Below, one piece after another: positions 18,426 to 27,602 of a stretch of 64,000 nucleotides of DNA. Both the position numbers and the translations under genes were made by a program. This DNA comes from Terrimonas ferruginea DSM 30193 (GTDB lineage: Bacteria > Bacteroidota > Bacteroidia > Chitinophagales > Chitinophagaceae): NCBI RefSeq assembly GCF_000425585.1, contig NZ_KE384401.1:212051-276050 (forward strand). Reading direction: 5' to 3'. The notes beneath the pieces were generated by a model. That model searched no databases. It was not told the DNA's origin and saw only the letters and a program-made list of their open reading frames with translations. Within the stretch, counting starts at the first letter, position 1, and each line of letters begins with the position of its first letter.

Positions 18426-20564
18426 TCATTTATATTTTTTGATCCCCTTGGTTTCAGCAGCGGTTGCGGGCAACAGGCTGATAGCGGTTCCTCCACCAGG
18501 AGCCAGTTTCAGTTTTAGTGCGGTTTTCGATGTTACCACAAATTTTTCTACCACATAGGCTTCCGGGTTGCTCTTCCAATCCGCATTATCGGCATCGCGG
18601 TAAATGGTGGCGATATAGGTTTTGCCGGCATCGAGGAAATTCAACGGCGTGGTGAACTGACGCGCGTTTTCATCCGTGATAGCGCCGATGAACCAGCTAT
18701 CCCTGCCGCGTGCTTTGCGTGCCGTGATGATGTAATCACCCGGCTCTGCGTCGAGAATGCGTGTTTCTTCCCAATCTGCCGCCACGTCTTTGATGAATTG
18801 GAAGGCAGGAAGATTGGCTTCATAGTTTTCCGGTAAGTCTGCCGCCATCTGCAAAGGGCTGTACATGGTTACATACAAAGCCAGTTGCTTGGTGAGCGTG
18901 GTATGTACCTGCTCTTTTTTTGTGGAGTCGTAGTAACTCATTTTTATTTTGAAAATGCCGGGCGTATAATCCATCGGACCACCCATCAGGCGGGTGAAAG
19001 GCAGAATGGTTTCATGTTCCGGAGGATTACCGGAACTCCAGGCATTGAATTCATTTCCTCTTGCTGCTTCACTGGCGATCCAGTTGGGGAAGGTGCGGTG
19101 TAAGCCGGTCAGACGAACAGACTCGTGCATGTTTACCATAATCTTATAACCGGCCGTCTTGCGTGCCACGCGTTCGAAATGACGGACCATCCATTGACCA
19201 TCGTGGTGCTCGCCGCGCGGAATGATGCGGCCGACATAACCTGTTTTTACCGCATCATAATTATACCGTTTCATGAAACGGTAAGCCGTGTCCATCCAAC
19301 GCTCGTAGTTGGTAACGGAACCGGATGTTTCGTGGTGCATAATGATTTTTACCTTCTTCGATTTAGCATAATCGGAGAGTTCCTGCACATTGAAATCGGG
19401 ATAAGGCGTTACGAAGTCGAACACATCTTCTTTCCATTGTCCAAACCAATCTTCCCATCCGGTATTCCATCCTTCCACCAATACGCCGTCAAAACCGTGG
19501 CGTGCGGCGAAATCGATATAACGTTTCACGTTAGCAGTGTTGGCACCGTGCGGTACACGTGTGGCCTGTTGCGATCCTACCTGGCTGCCGCTGTAATCCC
19601 AACTGCTTTTGCCCACATGCATTTCCCACCAGATGCCGACATATTTCTGCGGATGAATCCAACTGCTGTCGCCGATTACGGAAGGATCGTTGAGGTTGAG
19701 GATGGTTCTGGATGAAAGAATATCAGGTGCCTTATCACTTACCAATACAGTGCGCCAGGGTGTTTTGGCCGGTGTTTGCAGATAAGCTTTATTACCTACC
19801 GCATCGGGCACCAGTTGTGTATGGAATTTAAGGGTTGCCTTGTCCAGCACCAGGTTCATTGCCGGATAATTCAGCAGTGCTGCTTCGTGAATATTAAGGT
19901 ACAGGCCATCGGCTGATTTCATCATCAGCGGCGTTTGCACGGCATTTTTATCAAAGAAGGTTTTAGCATGAATCTCCTGCGCAGAGCCGCCACCCGATGC
20001 GTCGATCTTTGACAGCGGGCTCGTATAATACGCGTACTCGTTGGTATCGTAATCGCCGGGAATCCAGAAAGTCTTGTGATCGCCGGTCATGGCAAAGCCG
20101 GTGAGTTCGTCTGCTACCACGAAATGATGCAGGGCATCCTGCTGCGGAAATTCGTAGCGGAAGCCGACACCGTCATTGAATACACGAAACACGATCCGCA
20201 GTTTAACAGGTGTACCGCTTTTGTTTTGCAACAGGTAAGCAATCTCACGGTAATTATTGCGGATGCGGTGGTCTTCGCCCCAAACGGTTTCCCATGTTTC
20301 GTCTTTGCTGGTGGAGTCGATGCTTACGACGCTGAAACGATTGAGTTCGATCGCCGGCGTGGAAAGACGCAGGCCCAGGGATGAAAGGCCGACCGCTTCT
20401 TTGTTTTTAAATAACAACCGGTATTGCAGTTCTCCGGTATTGTTGAGAACCGTTTCCAGTTGTATGTAACCCGACGGGGAAAATGTTTTGAGGGATTGCT
20501 GGGCATAAAGCACAGCACTGGCAGTAAGGGCCAGCAGTAAAGCAAGCAATGTTTTCAGGCGCAT
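18426..20564 (-). CDS. GH97 alpha-glycosidase (SusB-like)
   Basis: A 712-residue secreted glycosidase with a signal peptide ending SAVLYAQ. It has an N-terminal beta-sandwich, a catalytic TIM barrel from about residue 300 (KYVGIWWEMHVGKSSWDY, GFDGVLVEGWNTGWEDW) and a C-terminal beta domain. The IIMHHETSG segment and the Gly in AVKTGYVGRI match the inverting alpha-glucosidase branch typified by SusB; retaining GH97 alpha-galactosidases carry an Asp at that Gly. This assignment to the inverting branch rests on memory of the family. The enzyme is calcium-dependent in known members. The ATG at 20564 is preferred over a TTG two codons upstream. Confidence 0.9.
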   Translation of the reverse strand: MRLKTLLALLLALTASAVLYAQQSLKTFSPSGYIQLETVLNNTGELQYRLLFKNKEAVGLSSLGLRLSTPAIELNRFSVVSIDSTSKDETWETVWGEDHRIRNNYREIAYLLQNKSGTPVKLRIVFRVFNDGVGFRYEFPQQDALHHFVVADELTGFAMTGDHKTFWIPGDYDTNEYAYYTSPLSKIDASGGGSAQEIHAKTFFDKNAVQTPLMMKSADGLYLNIHEAALLNYPAMNLVLDKATLKFHTQLVPDAVGNKAYLQTPAKTPWRTVLVSDKAPDILSSRTILNLNDPSVIGDSSWIHPQKYVGIWWEMHVGKSSWDYSGSQVGSQQATRVPHGANTANVKRYIDFAARHGFDGVLVEGWNTGWEDWFGQWKEDVFDFVTPYPDFNVQELSDYAKSKKVKIIMHHETSGSVTNYERWMDTAYRFMKRYNYDAVKTGYVGRIIPRGEHHDGQWMVRHFERVARKTAGYKIMVNMHESVRLTGLHRTFPNWIASEAARGNEFNAWSSGNPPEHETILPFTRLMGGPMDYTPGIFKIKMSYYDSTKKEQVHTTLTKQLALYVTMYSPLQMAADLPENYEANLPAFQFIKDVAADWEETRILDAEPGDYIITARKARGRDSWFIGAITDENARQFTTPLNFLDAGKTYIATIYRDADNADWKSNPEAYVVEKFVVTSKTALKLKLAPGGGTAISLLPATAAETKGIKKYK

Positions 20565-20654
20565 CGTCAATAATTTGCGTGAAGATAATTAATATGTATA
20601 AAATACACATTAAAAAGCGGCAGATTGTTTATTGCCTCTCGGGAAGCTTGTCGC

Positions 20655-21386
20655 TCAGCGTTTTTCGAGGAAGATCCACTTACGTTTGCGTGGCTTCACT
20701 TTGTAGTTGGAGGTGATGTAGTGGCGGATATGGCTCATGGCCTCATCGTAATCGTCAGTGATGAGCACCAGGTCCATGTCCTCTTTGGAAATGGTACCCT
20801 TCTCGGCCATGTCTTCGATGGCAACCAGCAGATCTTTGTAATATTCTTTTCCAAACAACACAATCGGAAACTGCGTGATGGTTTTGGTTTGTACCAGGGT
20901 AAGTGTTTCGAAAAATTCATCCATGGTGCCGAATCCGCCGGGCATGATGATGAAAGCGTAGGAATATTTAATGAGCAATACTTTCCGGACAAAGAAATGT
21001 TCGAAGGTCACGGACTTGTGCAGGTAAGGGTTTTCGTGTTGCTCGAATGGCAATTGAATATTGCAGCCGATGGACTGTCCGCCATTTTCAAAAGCGCCCC
21101 GGTTGGCGGCTTCCATGATACCCGGGCCGCCGCCCGTCATGGTAGTAAATCCCAATTGTGCAATGCGTTTACCAAATTCACGTGCCTGCACATAATAGGG
21201 ATGATCTTCTTTGAACCGCGCAGAACCGAATACGGTAATGCAGGGGCCGACAAAGTGCAGGGTCCTGAATCCTTTTATGAATTGTTTGAATACACGCCAG
21301 GCAAAACCCAGCTCATAACCGCGGCTCTTGGGTCCGTCGAGAAATACGTGTTCTTTGGCCGGTATGATACTTTCCTCATCACTCAT
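20655..21386 (-). CDS. LOG-family Rossmann protein (TIGR00730 type)
   Basis: A 243-residue protein of the LOG/lysine-decarboxylase-like family. It carries the diagnostic GGGPGIMEAANRGA and PGGFGTMDEFFETLTLVQ motifs. Characterised relatives hydrolyse the N-glycosidic bond of nucleoside 5'-monophosphates (LOG, PpnN) and are not decarboxylases. The ATG at 21386 gives the usual family start MSDEES; the longer frame has no support. It stands alone, divergent from exonuclease III. Confidence 0.88.
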   Translation of the reverse strand: MSDEESIIPAKEHVFLDGPKSRGYELGFAWRVFKQFIKGFRTLHFVGPCITVFGSARFKEDHPYYVQAREFGKRIAQLGFTTMTGGGPGIMEAANRGAFENGGQSIGCNIQLPFEQHENPYLHKSVTFEHFFVRKVLLIKYSYAFIIMPGGFGTMDEFFETLTLVQTKTITQFPIVLFGKEYYKDLLVAIEDMAEKGTISKEDMDLVLITDDYDEAMSHIRHYITSNYKVKPRKRKWIFLEKR

Positions 21387-21482
21387 GTACGGGTATTTTG
21401 AAATCGGTAAAACTAAGCAAAACTGTGCAGGACAAAAAGCTAAATCGCAGGAATACGTGCACTTGAAAAGCAAATTATCTGG

Positions 21483-21490
21483 TACATTTG
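21483..21490 (+). promoter_or_regulatory. -7 promoter box of the exonuclease III gene
   Basis: TACATTTG matches TAnnTTTG. A TTG at 21463-21465 lies 17 bp upstream, a suitable -33 element. The predicted leader before the ATG at 21509 is about 15 nt. Confidence 0.6.
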
Positions 21491-21508
21491 GTGCCTAAAT
21501 TCACGATC

Positions 21509-22276
21509 ATGCGCATCATCAGTTATAATGTCAACGGTATCCGTGCGGCTATGAACAAAGGCCTCATGGACTGGCTGAAAACAGAACCCGCCGATATCAT
21601 TTGTATACAGGAAACCAAAGCTCATCGTGACAATGTGAACTACCAGTTGTTTACGGACCTGGGATACGATGATTACTGGTTCAGCGCGCAGAAGAAAGGA
21701 TACAGTGGCGTTGCCGTTTTTACCAAAATAAAACCCGATCATGTAGAGTACGGTACGGGTCACAAAGTGAGTGACGATGAAGGGCGCGTGATACAGCTCG
21801 ATTTTGGCGATATCCGCCTGATCAATGCTTATTTTCCTTCGGGAACGAGTGGCGACGAACGGCAGACATTCAAATACGGATGGCTCAGTGAATTTCAGAC
21901 CTATGTAGATAATCTGCGTAAGCAAAAACCAAAACTCATCCTTTGCGGTGATTACAATATTGCACACAACGAAATCGATATTCATGACCCGAAGGGCAAT
22001 AAAAAATCATCCGGTTTTCTTCCCGAGGAGCGCGAATGGATGACGAAATTCCTGGAGTCGGGATGGGTGGATACTTTCCGTACATTTCACCAGGAGCCGC
22101 ATCGGTACAGTTGGTGGAGTCAGCGTTTTCCGACTGTGCGGCTTAATAACAAAGGCTGGCGCATCGATTATATTTCGGTGACGGAAGCCCTGCGCGCCAA
22201 TCTCGTGGCTGCGGATATTTATCCCGATGTGAAACACAGTGACCACTGCCCTGTTTACCTGGAATTAAAACCCTGA
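21509..22276 (+). CDS. xth: Exodeoxyribonuclease III / AP endonuclease
   Basis: A 255-residue member of the exonuclease III family, which cleaves DNA at abasic sites and has 3'-5' exonuclease activity. Motifs are complete: SYNVNGIRAA at the N-terminus, IICIQETKA with the metal-binding Glu, GDYNIAHNEIDIHDPK, and the terminal HSDHCPVYLEL catalytic Asp-His. The start at 21509 follows a good promoter; an upstream TTG lies inside the -7 box and cannot be transcribed. The DUF4286 gene starts 4 bp after the stop, so the two are cotranscribed. Confidence 0.96.
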   Translation: MRIISYNVNGIRAAMNKGLMDWLKTEPADIICIQETKAHRDNVNYQLFTDLGYDDYWFSAQKKGYSGVAVFTKIKPDHVEYGTGHKVSDDEGRVIQLDFGDIRLINAYFPSGTSGDERQTFKYGWLSEFQTYVDNLRKQKPKLILCGDYNIAHNEIDIHDPKGNKKSSGFLPEEREWMTKFLESGWVDTFRTFHQEPHRYSWWSQRFPTVRLNNKGWRIDYISVTEALRANLVAADIYPDVKHSDHCPVYLELKP

Positions 22277-22280
22277 TCCT

Positions 22281-22595
22281 ATGGCTACGCAGATAATTTA
22301 TAATGTAACCTCGCAGGTGAGTCATGCTATTGCCGATGCCTGGCTGCAATGGATGCGCAGCGAGCACATTCCCCGTATAGTGGCCACCGGTTGTTTTACG
22401 CATGCGGCCATTCTACGGCTGACGGAAGTAGACGACACGGAGGGGATCACTTATGCAGTGCAATATCATTCAGAGAGCAGGGAATTGTATAATCAATATG
22501 TGACCGTATTTGCCGTGGATCACCGGCAACTCGCAACAGATAAGTGGGGAGAAAGTTTTATCGCTTTCAATACGGTATTGCAGGTTGTGAATTGA
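22281..22595 (+). CDS. DUF4286 family protein
   Basis: A 104-residue small cytoplasmic protein that begins MATQIIYNVTSQV and contains WLQWMRSEHIPRIVATG and YAVQYHSESRELYNQY, the conserved parts of DUF4286. The fold is probably ferredoxin-like. The function is unknown. It is directly behind the exonuclease III gene in the same operon. Confidence 0.85.
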   Translation: MATQIIYNVTSQVSHAIADAWLQWMRSEHIPRIVATGCFTHAAILRLTEVDDTEGITYAVQYHSESRELYNQYVTVFAVDHRQLATDKWGESFIAFNTVLQVVN

Positions 22596-22619
22596 GTGTG
22601 TAAAAGAATAAATCTTAAT

Positions 22620-22830
22620 TTGGGTGAATGGAATTCGTTTGTATATTCCGCGGGAACCCTTGTCCAGTCTGCATTTGAACAGATTCCTCTGAAACCCGCT
22701 ACCAGCAAGGCTTTCGTAGGCCAACGTTAAATCGGTGTTACATAATCTTTAACACTTCATCGGCTGGAATGCTTGCGGGGAGCGGGTTGTAGCCAATTTT
22801 ACCAGGATAAAAAAAAGATATTTTTTTTTG
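22620..22830 (+). ncRNA. Candidate structured RNA upstream of HU
   Basis: A long imperfect hairpin covers 22693-22788. AACCCGCT (22693-22700) pairs with AGCGGGTT (22781-22788). A symmetric 4/4 internal loop separates it from GCAAG (22705-22709) paired with CTTGC (22772-22776). An inner hairpin pairs GTGTTA (22735-22740) with TAACAC (22750-22755). A short hairpin, AGTCTG with CAGATT, lies upstream, and a T run ends the region at 22829. The HU promoter lies downstream of the structure, so it is not simply the HU leader. A 6S-like RNA is one possibility. Strand and ends are guesses. Confidence 0.35.
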
Positions 22831-22856
22831 ATGGGTTAAAAAACGGGCTAATTTTG
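22827..22856 (+). promoter_or_regulatory. HU gene promoter
   Basis: TTTG at 22827-22830 and TAATTTTG at 22849-22856 are separated by 18 bp. This fits the Bacteroidota -33/-7 promoter well. The leader before the ATG at 22892 would be about 32 nt. Confidence 0.75.
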
Positions 22857-22891
22857 TCGCCGTTACTAATCATCTCAAAAAAATAAAGATC

Positions 22892-23161
22892 ATGAACAAA
22901 GCTGAATTAATCGCCAAAATCTCGGATGACGCCGGTGTAACAAAGACCCAGGCTAATGCTGCCCTGGACTCTTTCATCGAAGCGGTTACCAAAACCCTGA
23001 AAGGTGGTGGTAAAGTTACCCTGGTTGGTTTTGGTACTTTCTCTGTTTCAAAGAGAGCTGCCCGTAATGGCCGTAACCCCCAGACTGGCGCTGTGATCAA
23101 GATCAAAGCTCGTAAAGTGGCTAAGTTCAAGGCTGGTAAAGAACTGTCTGCTAAAATCTAA
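22892..23161 (+). CDS. HU family DNA-binding protein
   Basis: An 89-residue histone-like protein. It has the normal HU layout: an N-terminal helical dimerisation part beginning MNKAELIAKISDDAGVTK, then GFGTFSVSKRAARNGRNPQTG, whose beta arm contacts the DNA minor groove, and the closing IKIKARKVAKFKAGKEL. It bends and compacts DNA. The codon choice is biased to a few preferred codons, as expected for a highly expressed gene, and it has one of the best promoters in the window plus an intrinsic terminator. Confidence 0.97.
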   Translation: MNKAELIAKISDDAGVTKTQANAALDSFIEAVTKTLKGGGKVTLVGFGTFSVSKRAARNGRNPQTGAVIKIKARKVAKFKAGKELSAKI

Positions 23162-23179
23162 CGGATCCTACATCGCATT

Positions 23180-23213
23180 AAAAGCTCCTGTGCCGCTGTA
23201 CCGGAGCTTTTTT
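23180..23213 (+). terminator. Intrinsic terminator of the HU gene
   Basis: AAAAGCTCC pairs with GGAGCTTTT around a loop of about 14 nt, followed by a T run. It lies 20 bp after the HU stop. Confidence 0.8.
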
Positions 23214-23253
23214 CATTAACTTCGCACTTTAAACAAACTTTAAACAACACACA

Positions 23254-23379
23254 ATGGGAAGAGGAGATAAAAAGACGGCAAAAGGAAAACGCTTCAAAGG
23301 TTCCTTTGGCAAAAGCCGCCCCGCCAATGCAACGAAGCCTGTAGCAGAGAAGAAAGCTGCAGAAAAGAAAAAAGACTAA
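23254..23379 (+). CDS. Small Thx-type 30S ribosomal protein
   Basis: A 41-residue very basic protein that begins MGRGDKKTAKGKRFKGSFGK and ends with a Lys/Ala/Glu tail. The GRGDKKTxKGKxxxGSxGK pattern is that of the Thx (bTHX) small-subunit protein, known from Thermus and present in Bacteroidota, where it sits in the 30S head. It begins 40 bp behind the HU terminator and so is likely transcribed on its own; a near-consensus TAACTTCG lies at 23217-23224. Confidence 0.8.
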   Translation: MGRGDKKTAKGKRFKGSFGKSRPANATKPVAEKKAAEKKKD

Positions 23380-23457
23380 CCAATGATTTCCGCTTGATTA
23401 GTTGATAGGAAAATGCCTGTCAGCTAATCAACGGCGTGGTTCTATGGCTCCCGACTG

Positions 23458-24108
23458 TCAGGGAGCAAGCCGGTGAAGATCCCATTCACCGTTTTCTTTT
23501 AGTGTATATTCCAACCGGTCATGCAGGCGCGAGGGGCGTCCCTGCCAGAATTCCATCACTACCGGCCGCACCAGGTATCCGCCCCAGTGTGCAGGTCGTT
23601 CGATATTTTTAGCGGATTCGCTGACTTCTTTTTCCGCGGCAGCATATTTTTCCTCCAGCCATTCCCGGCTGCTGATCACCTTGCTTTGCGGCGATACCGC
23701 AGCGCCCAGCCTGCTTCCGGCCGGCCTTGATTGAAAATATTCCTCACTTTCTTCTTCACTTACCTTTTGCACCAATCCTGTTATGCGTACCTGCCGCTCC
23801 AGTTCTTTCCAGAAAAATACAAGACATGCTTTCGGATTTTCCGCAAGCTGTTTGCCCTTGAAACTTTCATAGTTGGTAAAGAACACAAATCCTTTCGGTG
23901 AAAAGCCTTTCAGTAATACGATACGGGCTGAAGGCACGCCATCGGCCGATGCCGTGGCCAGTGTCATCGCATTCACCTCCAGCAATTCCGATTGCCTGGC
24001 TTCCTGCCACCATTGGCCGAATTGTTCAAGGGGATCGGCCGCCACCTCGTTTTCGGAAAGCGAGCGGAGCGAATAGTTGATGCGGATATCTGCGATACGT
24101 TGATCCAT
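23458..24108 (-). CDS. pdxH: Pyridoxamine 5'-phosphate oxidase
   Basis: A 216-residue FMN enzyme that oxidises pyridoxine or pyridoxamine 5'-phosphate to pyridoxal phosphate. It shows [21 protein letters not shown] and [19 protein letters not shown] for FMN binding, [16 protein letters not shown], and the C-terminal [16 protein letters not shown] and WDLHRLAP. The ATG at 24108 gives the usual length; eight extra residues upstream are not expected. A coiled-coil membrane protein gene lies 65 bp upstream on the same strand. Confidence 0.95.
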   Translation of the reverse strand: MDQRIADIRINYSLRSLSENEVAADPLEQFGQWWQEARQSELLEVNAMTLATASADGVPSARIVLLKGFSPKGFVFFTNYESFKGKQLAENPKACLVFFWKELERQVRITGLVQKVSEEESEEYFQSRPAGSRLGAAVSPQSKVISSREWLEEKYAAAEKEVSESAKNIERPAHWGGYLVRPVVMEFWQGRPSRLHDRLEYTLKENGEWDLHRLAP

Positions 24109-24173
24109 GGCGGAGCATTTTTGATACCGCAAAGTTAAAGGCTGTAATGGATTTGAGGCTGATCGTTATCAGC

Positions 24174-25235
24174 TCATCCGTTTCTCCTGATCAGTTGATC
24201 GCGTTGTTCGGATACCATGTTGAGCATGCTTTCCAGCTCACCGATCCTGCGTAGTTGTGTTTCCAGTTTTTTATTGGCATCGGCTACCACCTGCAGGTCT
24301 TTATTGAGGTCTTCGAGGGAAGAAACTTTTTTCTGTAACTGCTGGCGTTGAAATTGCGCATCTTTCAGTTGCGCATCCATTTCCTGCAGTTCTTCCTGCA
24401 GGTGCTGGTAGTCGTTTTGCGCCACTCTCAGTTTGGTGCGGTGTTCTTCCAGTTCCTGCTGCGAACGCCGGTAGGCTTCCTGTAAATCTTCGTGATCCAC
24501 ATGTGCGGCACGTGAGGCGGAGAGTTGCGCTTCGAGATGGCTGAGTTTTTCCTGCAACAGGTTGAATTCGGAGTAAGCACTGTCGAGCATCGCTGTCATT
24601 TCCCTGGATAAATGCTCGCGTGTGCGGATGGAATTGATCTCGCTGTCTTTGTTGTCGAGTTCGGCCTTCAGTTCTTCCACTTCCATCGACAGGGCTTCGT
24701 TGCTGCGGAGTATTTCGCGTTGTTTTTCTTCCGTTTCCCGGATCACATCGATATTACCGAGGAGGCGGTTGATTTTTTCATTTTGTTCCAGCAGCCCGGC
24801 CTGCGCTTCTTGTAGTTGTGAGAGATAATCGGGAGGAGCAGCATTGGAAGGGCTGATGGGCGGCAAAGGATTTTTGCGCAGCAGCTCCAGTTCGGTAGTC
24901 AGTTGCTGGTTTTGCATCCGCAGCAATTCCACCTGTTGCTGTGCCTGTTTTTTCATCGACGATTGTTCCTCTGCTTCGATGGAATAGATGTTTACATTTT
25001 CTTCGGCTTCCGTTACCTGCTCGCGCAAACGCACCACTTCTTTTTCGCGCAGCGCCATATCATGCTCATAGCGGTGTTTCCATTCTTCGACAAGATGGTT
25101 CAGTTCATCCGACTGTTGCTCCTCCTGCGACACTTTCAGGCGTGCAGAAAGGAAATGATAAACTGTGGCACCCAATACAATGGCGCCAAACAGCAGAACA
25201 GCAATTTCCAGTAAACTCAACGATAACGTGCCCAT
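24174..25235 (-). CDS. Membrane-anchored coiled-coil protein
   Basis: A 353-residue protein of unknown function. One transmembrane helix (about residues 8-29) is followed by almost uninterrupted Glu/Gln/Leu-rich coiled coil. The coil is broken by a proline-rich hinge around residues 120-133 (NPLPPISPSNAAPPDY). The layout resembles structural or scaffolding proteins tethered to the inner membrane, but no family is recognised. The ATG at 25235 is preferred to a TTG three codons upstream. It may be cotranscribed with pdxH. Confidence 0.72.
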   Translation of the reverse strand: MGTLSLSLLEIAVLLFGAIVLGATVYHFLSARLKVSQEEQQSDELNHLVEEWKHRYEHDMALREKEVVRLREQVTEAEENVNIYSIEAEEQSSMKKQAQQQVELLRMQNQQLTTELELLRKNPLPPISPSNAAPPDYLSQLQEAQAGLLEQNEKINRLLGNIDVIRETEEKQREILRSNEALSMEVEELKAELDNKDSEINSIRTREHLSREMTAMLDSAYSEFNLLQEKLSHLEAQLSASRAAHVDHEDLQEAYRRSQQELEEHRTKLRVAQNDYQHLQEELQEMDAQLKDAQFQRQQLQKKVSSLEDLNKDLQVVADANKKLETQLRRIGELESMLNMVSEQRDQLIRRNG

Positions 25236-25356
25236 AAACACCAATTTGCTTGTTTCTGAAACTATTAAAAATTAAGATAAAAACAGGGTAATAGTTTTTC
25301 ACAGAGGGGCCAAGGCGCAAGATAATCCCTATTTTTAGTTTCTAAAAACCCTTTCT

Positions 25357-26451
25357 ATGGGTAAAAAAATGAGTCTTCTTGCCCTTTCGGGTCTTTTTTG
25401 TCTCTATGCCTGCTCTCAGCAATACATTCGCCTGGAAGGTACGATCGGCAAATATCCTATCGCTATGCACCTGCATCAGCTTGCGAATGGTCAATATATC
25501 GGCTTTTACAACTATAAGTCTGCTGCCCAGCCGGTTTATTTGGCGGGTGTGGACAGTGTGAAGGGAGGGAATAAACAAATTCATCTTTATGGAATGATAC
25601 CGGGTGATACGGCTGCCGAGCGATTTGTACTGAAGCGTAATGGCACAGATTATTCCGGCTCCTGGGAAAGCGGGCGCAAAGGCGTGGCAGGGTTGCCGGT
25701 AAAAACGATGGTGCGTAAACAGGAGATGTTTGCTACGCAAATGATCCACACGGCGAAAGAAGAGCCTTTGCACAAAGGAAAAGAAAACTCTCCGCGGGCG
25801 TCTTATGAAGTATTTGCCGTCAACCCCGTTGCAAAAACAATGCAACGGAAAGTATGTGCCTTGCTCGGCGACAGCACGGCAGGCGATATTGCCGCACTCG
25901 CAAAAGAGCAGCAGCAAACATTTTTCGCCAGCTACTATGCCGAAAACCAGGGTGTGGCAGACAGCGAGTGGATGGATCATCCGTATGCGTATAATAATGA
26001 TGAAGTAACACAGGTGCTGGTGGCCTATGACGACGGGTATGTGGTGAACATGGCCACGACCTATTACGCGTACATGGGTGGCGCGCACGGAATGTATTCA
26101 ACACGCTTTACGCCGGTGGATGTACATACCGGGAAAGAAATAAAACTGGACGAGGTATTGCTGCCGTCAGGAAAAGCAAAACTGAATAAGCTACTGGCGC
26201 GCCAGATAAGACTACAGGCGAAGCTGAAACCTAATGAACCTTTGACGGAAGCGGGTTTGTTTGAAGATAAAATAGAAGCGAACGATAATTTCTTCGTAAC
26301 GGCAACAGGCATTGGATTTAACTATACGCCTTACGAAATAGCGCCCTACGCTGCGGGAGAGTTGCAGTATTTTATTTCTTTTAAAGACCTGGAGAAAGAT
26401 CTTCAACCCATTTTTTTGAAAAAATGGGTTGAATTCAAAAATAAAAAGTAA
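25357..26451 (+). CDS. DUF3298 (RsiV-like) lipoprotein
   Basis: A 364-residue exported lipoprotein with a lipobox ending in LYAC. The C-terminal half has the DUF3298/RsiV fold: VNMATTYYAYMGGAHGMYSTRFTPVDVHTGKEIKLDEVL and YEIAPYAAGELQYFISFKDL. In RsiV this domain binds lysozyme, but here there is no sigma factor next to it, so that role is not implied. Near the 3' end, inside the coding sequence, CAACCCATTTTTT and AAAAAATGGGTTG form a hairpin (26404-26431). The last residues, FKNKK, are encoded within an AT-rich word repeat. Confidence 0.82.
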   Translation: MGKKMSLLALSGLFCLYACSQQYIRLEGTIGKYPIAMHLHQLANGQYIGFYNYKSAAQPVYLAGVDSVKGGNKQIHLYGMIPGDTAAERFVLKRNGTDYSGSWESGRKGVAGLPVKTMVRKQEMFATQMIHTAKEEPLHKGKENSPRASYEVFAVNPVAKTMQRKVCALLGDSTAGDIAALAKEQQQTFFASYYAENQGVADSEWMDHPYAYNNDEVTQVLVAYDDGYVVNMATTYYAYMGGAHGMYSTRFTPVDVHTGKEIKLDEVLLPSGKAKLNKLLARQIRLQAKLKPNEPLTEAGLFEDKIEANDNFFVTATGIGFNYTPYEIAPYAAGELQYFISFKDLEKDLQPIFLKKWVEFKNKK

Positions 26452-26618
26452 AAATTCAAAAAACATTCCGGCTCCCGGAACGCGTGCAAACAAGCATGGT
26501 TCGTGTATACACGAACCATGGGAAAAATTTATAACCTATGCCCGAATTATCAGACGGCTGTTAACCTTACGCCTTCAGCCTTTCGCCTTTGAAATTTTCA
26601 AATCATCAAATTTTCAAA
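26440..26618. repeat. Intergenic repeat block with palindrome
   Basis: AAAAAGTAAAAATTCAAAAA words begin at the end of the DUF3298 gene. A palindrome, CATGGTTCGTGTA against TACACGAACCATG, lies at 26495-26520. CTTACGCCTTCAGCC words lie around 26567-26587, and CAAATCATCAAATTTTCAAA words end about 10 bp before the pyrH stop. No gene is seen. Confidence 0.7.
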
Positions 26619-27329
26619 CTATCTCACTAAGGTTCCCACCTTCTCACCTGTTACCACACGGCGCAAATTGCCTTCCTTATTCATATTGAATACGATGATC
26701 GGCAGGTTGTTTTCCATGCAAAGGGTAAAGGCGGTCATGTCCATCACACGCAGGTTGTTAGTCAGGCATTCCTGGAAGGTGATGGTATTGAATTTTGTAG
26801 CGGTAGGATCTTTTTCAGGATCGGCAGAATAAATGCCGTCAACGCGGGTGCCTTTGAGGATCACATCGGCGCTGATTTCGATAGCGCGGAGAGAACCTGC
26901 GGTATCGGTGGTGAAATAAGGGTTGCCGGTGCCGGCACCAAAAATAACCACACGTCCTTTTTCCACGTGACGGATAGCGCGGCGGCGGATATAGGGCTCA
27001 GCGATCTGTTCCATTTTAATGGCGCTCTGCAGACGGGTGTAAACGCCTACTTTTTCGAGGCCGGCCTGCAATGCCATGCCATTGATCACGGTGGCCAGCA
27101 TTCCCATATAGTCGCCATGCGCACGTTCGATACCAGTTTCGGCTTCGTTCATTCCACGGTAAATATTACCGCCTCCGATCACGATGGCCACCTGCACACC
27201 CAGCTCTGTAATGGATTTTACGTCGCGGGCATATTGGGCAATCACATCGGAATCAAGGCCAAAGCTCTTGTCGCCCATCAGGGATTCACCGGATAATTTG
27301 AGAAGAATTCGCTTGTACTTTGGAAGCAT
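26619..27329 (-). CDS. pyrH: UMP kinase
   Basis: A 236-residue bacterial UMP kinase, which makes UDP from UMP and ATP. It has the amino-acid-kinase fold: [48 protein letters not shown] and [13 protein letters not shown]. Length is normal. In many bacteria pyrH follows tsf; here it stands alone about 30 kb from rpsB-tsf. A near-consensus box TATCTTCG lies on this strand at 27364-27371, giving a leader of about 30 nt. Confidence 0.97.
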   Translation of the reverse strand: MLPKYKRILLKLSGESLMGDKSFGLDSDVIAQYARDVKSITELGVQVAIVIGGGNIYRGMNEAETGIERAHGDYMGMLATVINGMALQAGLEKVGVYTRLQSAIKMEQIAEPYIRRRAIRHVEKGRVVIFGAGTGNPYFTTDTAGSLRAIEISADVILKGTRVDGIYSADPEKDPTATKFNTITFQECLTNNLRVMDMTAFTLCMENNLPIIVFNMNKEGNLRRVVTGEKVGTLVR

Positions 27330-27382
27330 ACCGTGGATGATATTTAGGTTAACGAAATGAGGGCGAAGATAAGGTAAACAGC

Positions 27383-27522
27383 CGTTATAAGTTTTAAGTA
27401 ATAAGTTTTAAGTTAAGTGAACAGCCCCCTGAAACTCAGGGGTGAATACGTCAAGATGTACCTCCGCTAGTTGAAGACGTGTTTTGAAAACTTACTACTT
27501 AAAACTTACTACTTATAACCGC
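27383..27522. repeat. Inverted word-repeat arms with central hairpin
   Basis: The left arm (27383-27417) consists of TTATAAGTTTTAAGTAATAA words. The right arm (27488-27522) consists of their inverse, AACTTACTACTTAAAAC. Between the arms, CCCCTGA and TCAGGGG form a hairpin with loop AAC at 27426-27442. This is the same arm-core-arm plan as at 9640-9757 but built from different words. Confidence 0.72.
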
Positions 27523-27570
27523 TGTTTCTTTTCACCAGAATAAGTGAGGTTCATTTACTGGTCATTTTTG

Positions 27571-27578
27571 TACCTTTA
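27571..27578 (+). promoter_or_regulatory. Probable -7 box of the TraN-like/transglycosylase pair
   Basis: TACCTTTA differs from TAnnTTTG only in the last base. It would start the transcript near 27582, about 20 nt before the ATG at 27603. Confidence 0.4.
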
Positions 27579-27602
27579 GAATCAATTAACCATTGATCCA
27601 TT

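Noticed and set aside
20625..21401. 258-residue open frame antisense to the LOG-family gene
   Set aside because: It is a shadow frame; the opposite strand has clear LOG motifs.
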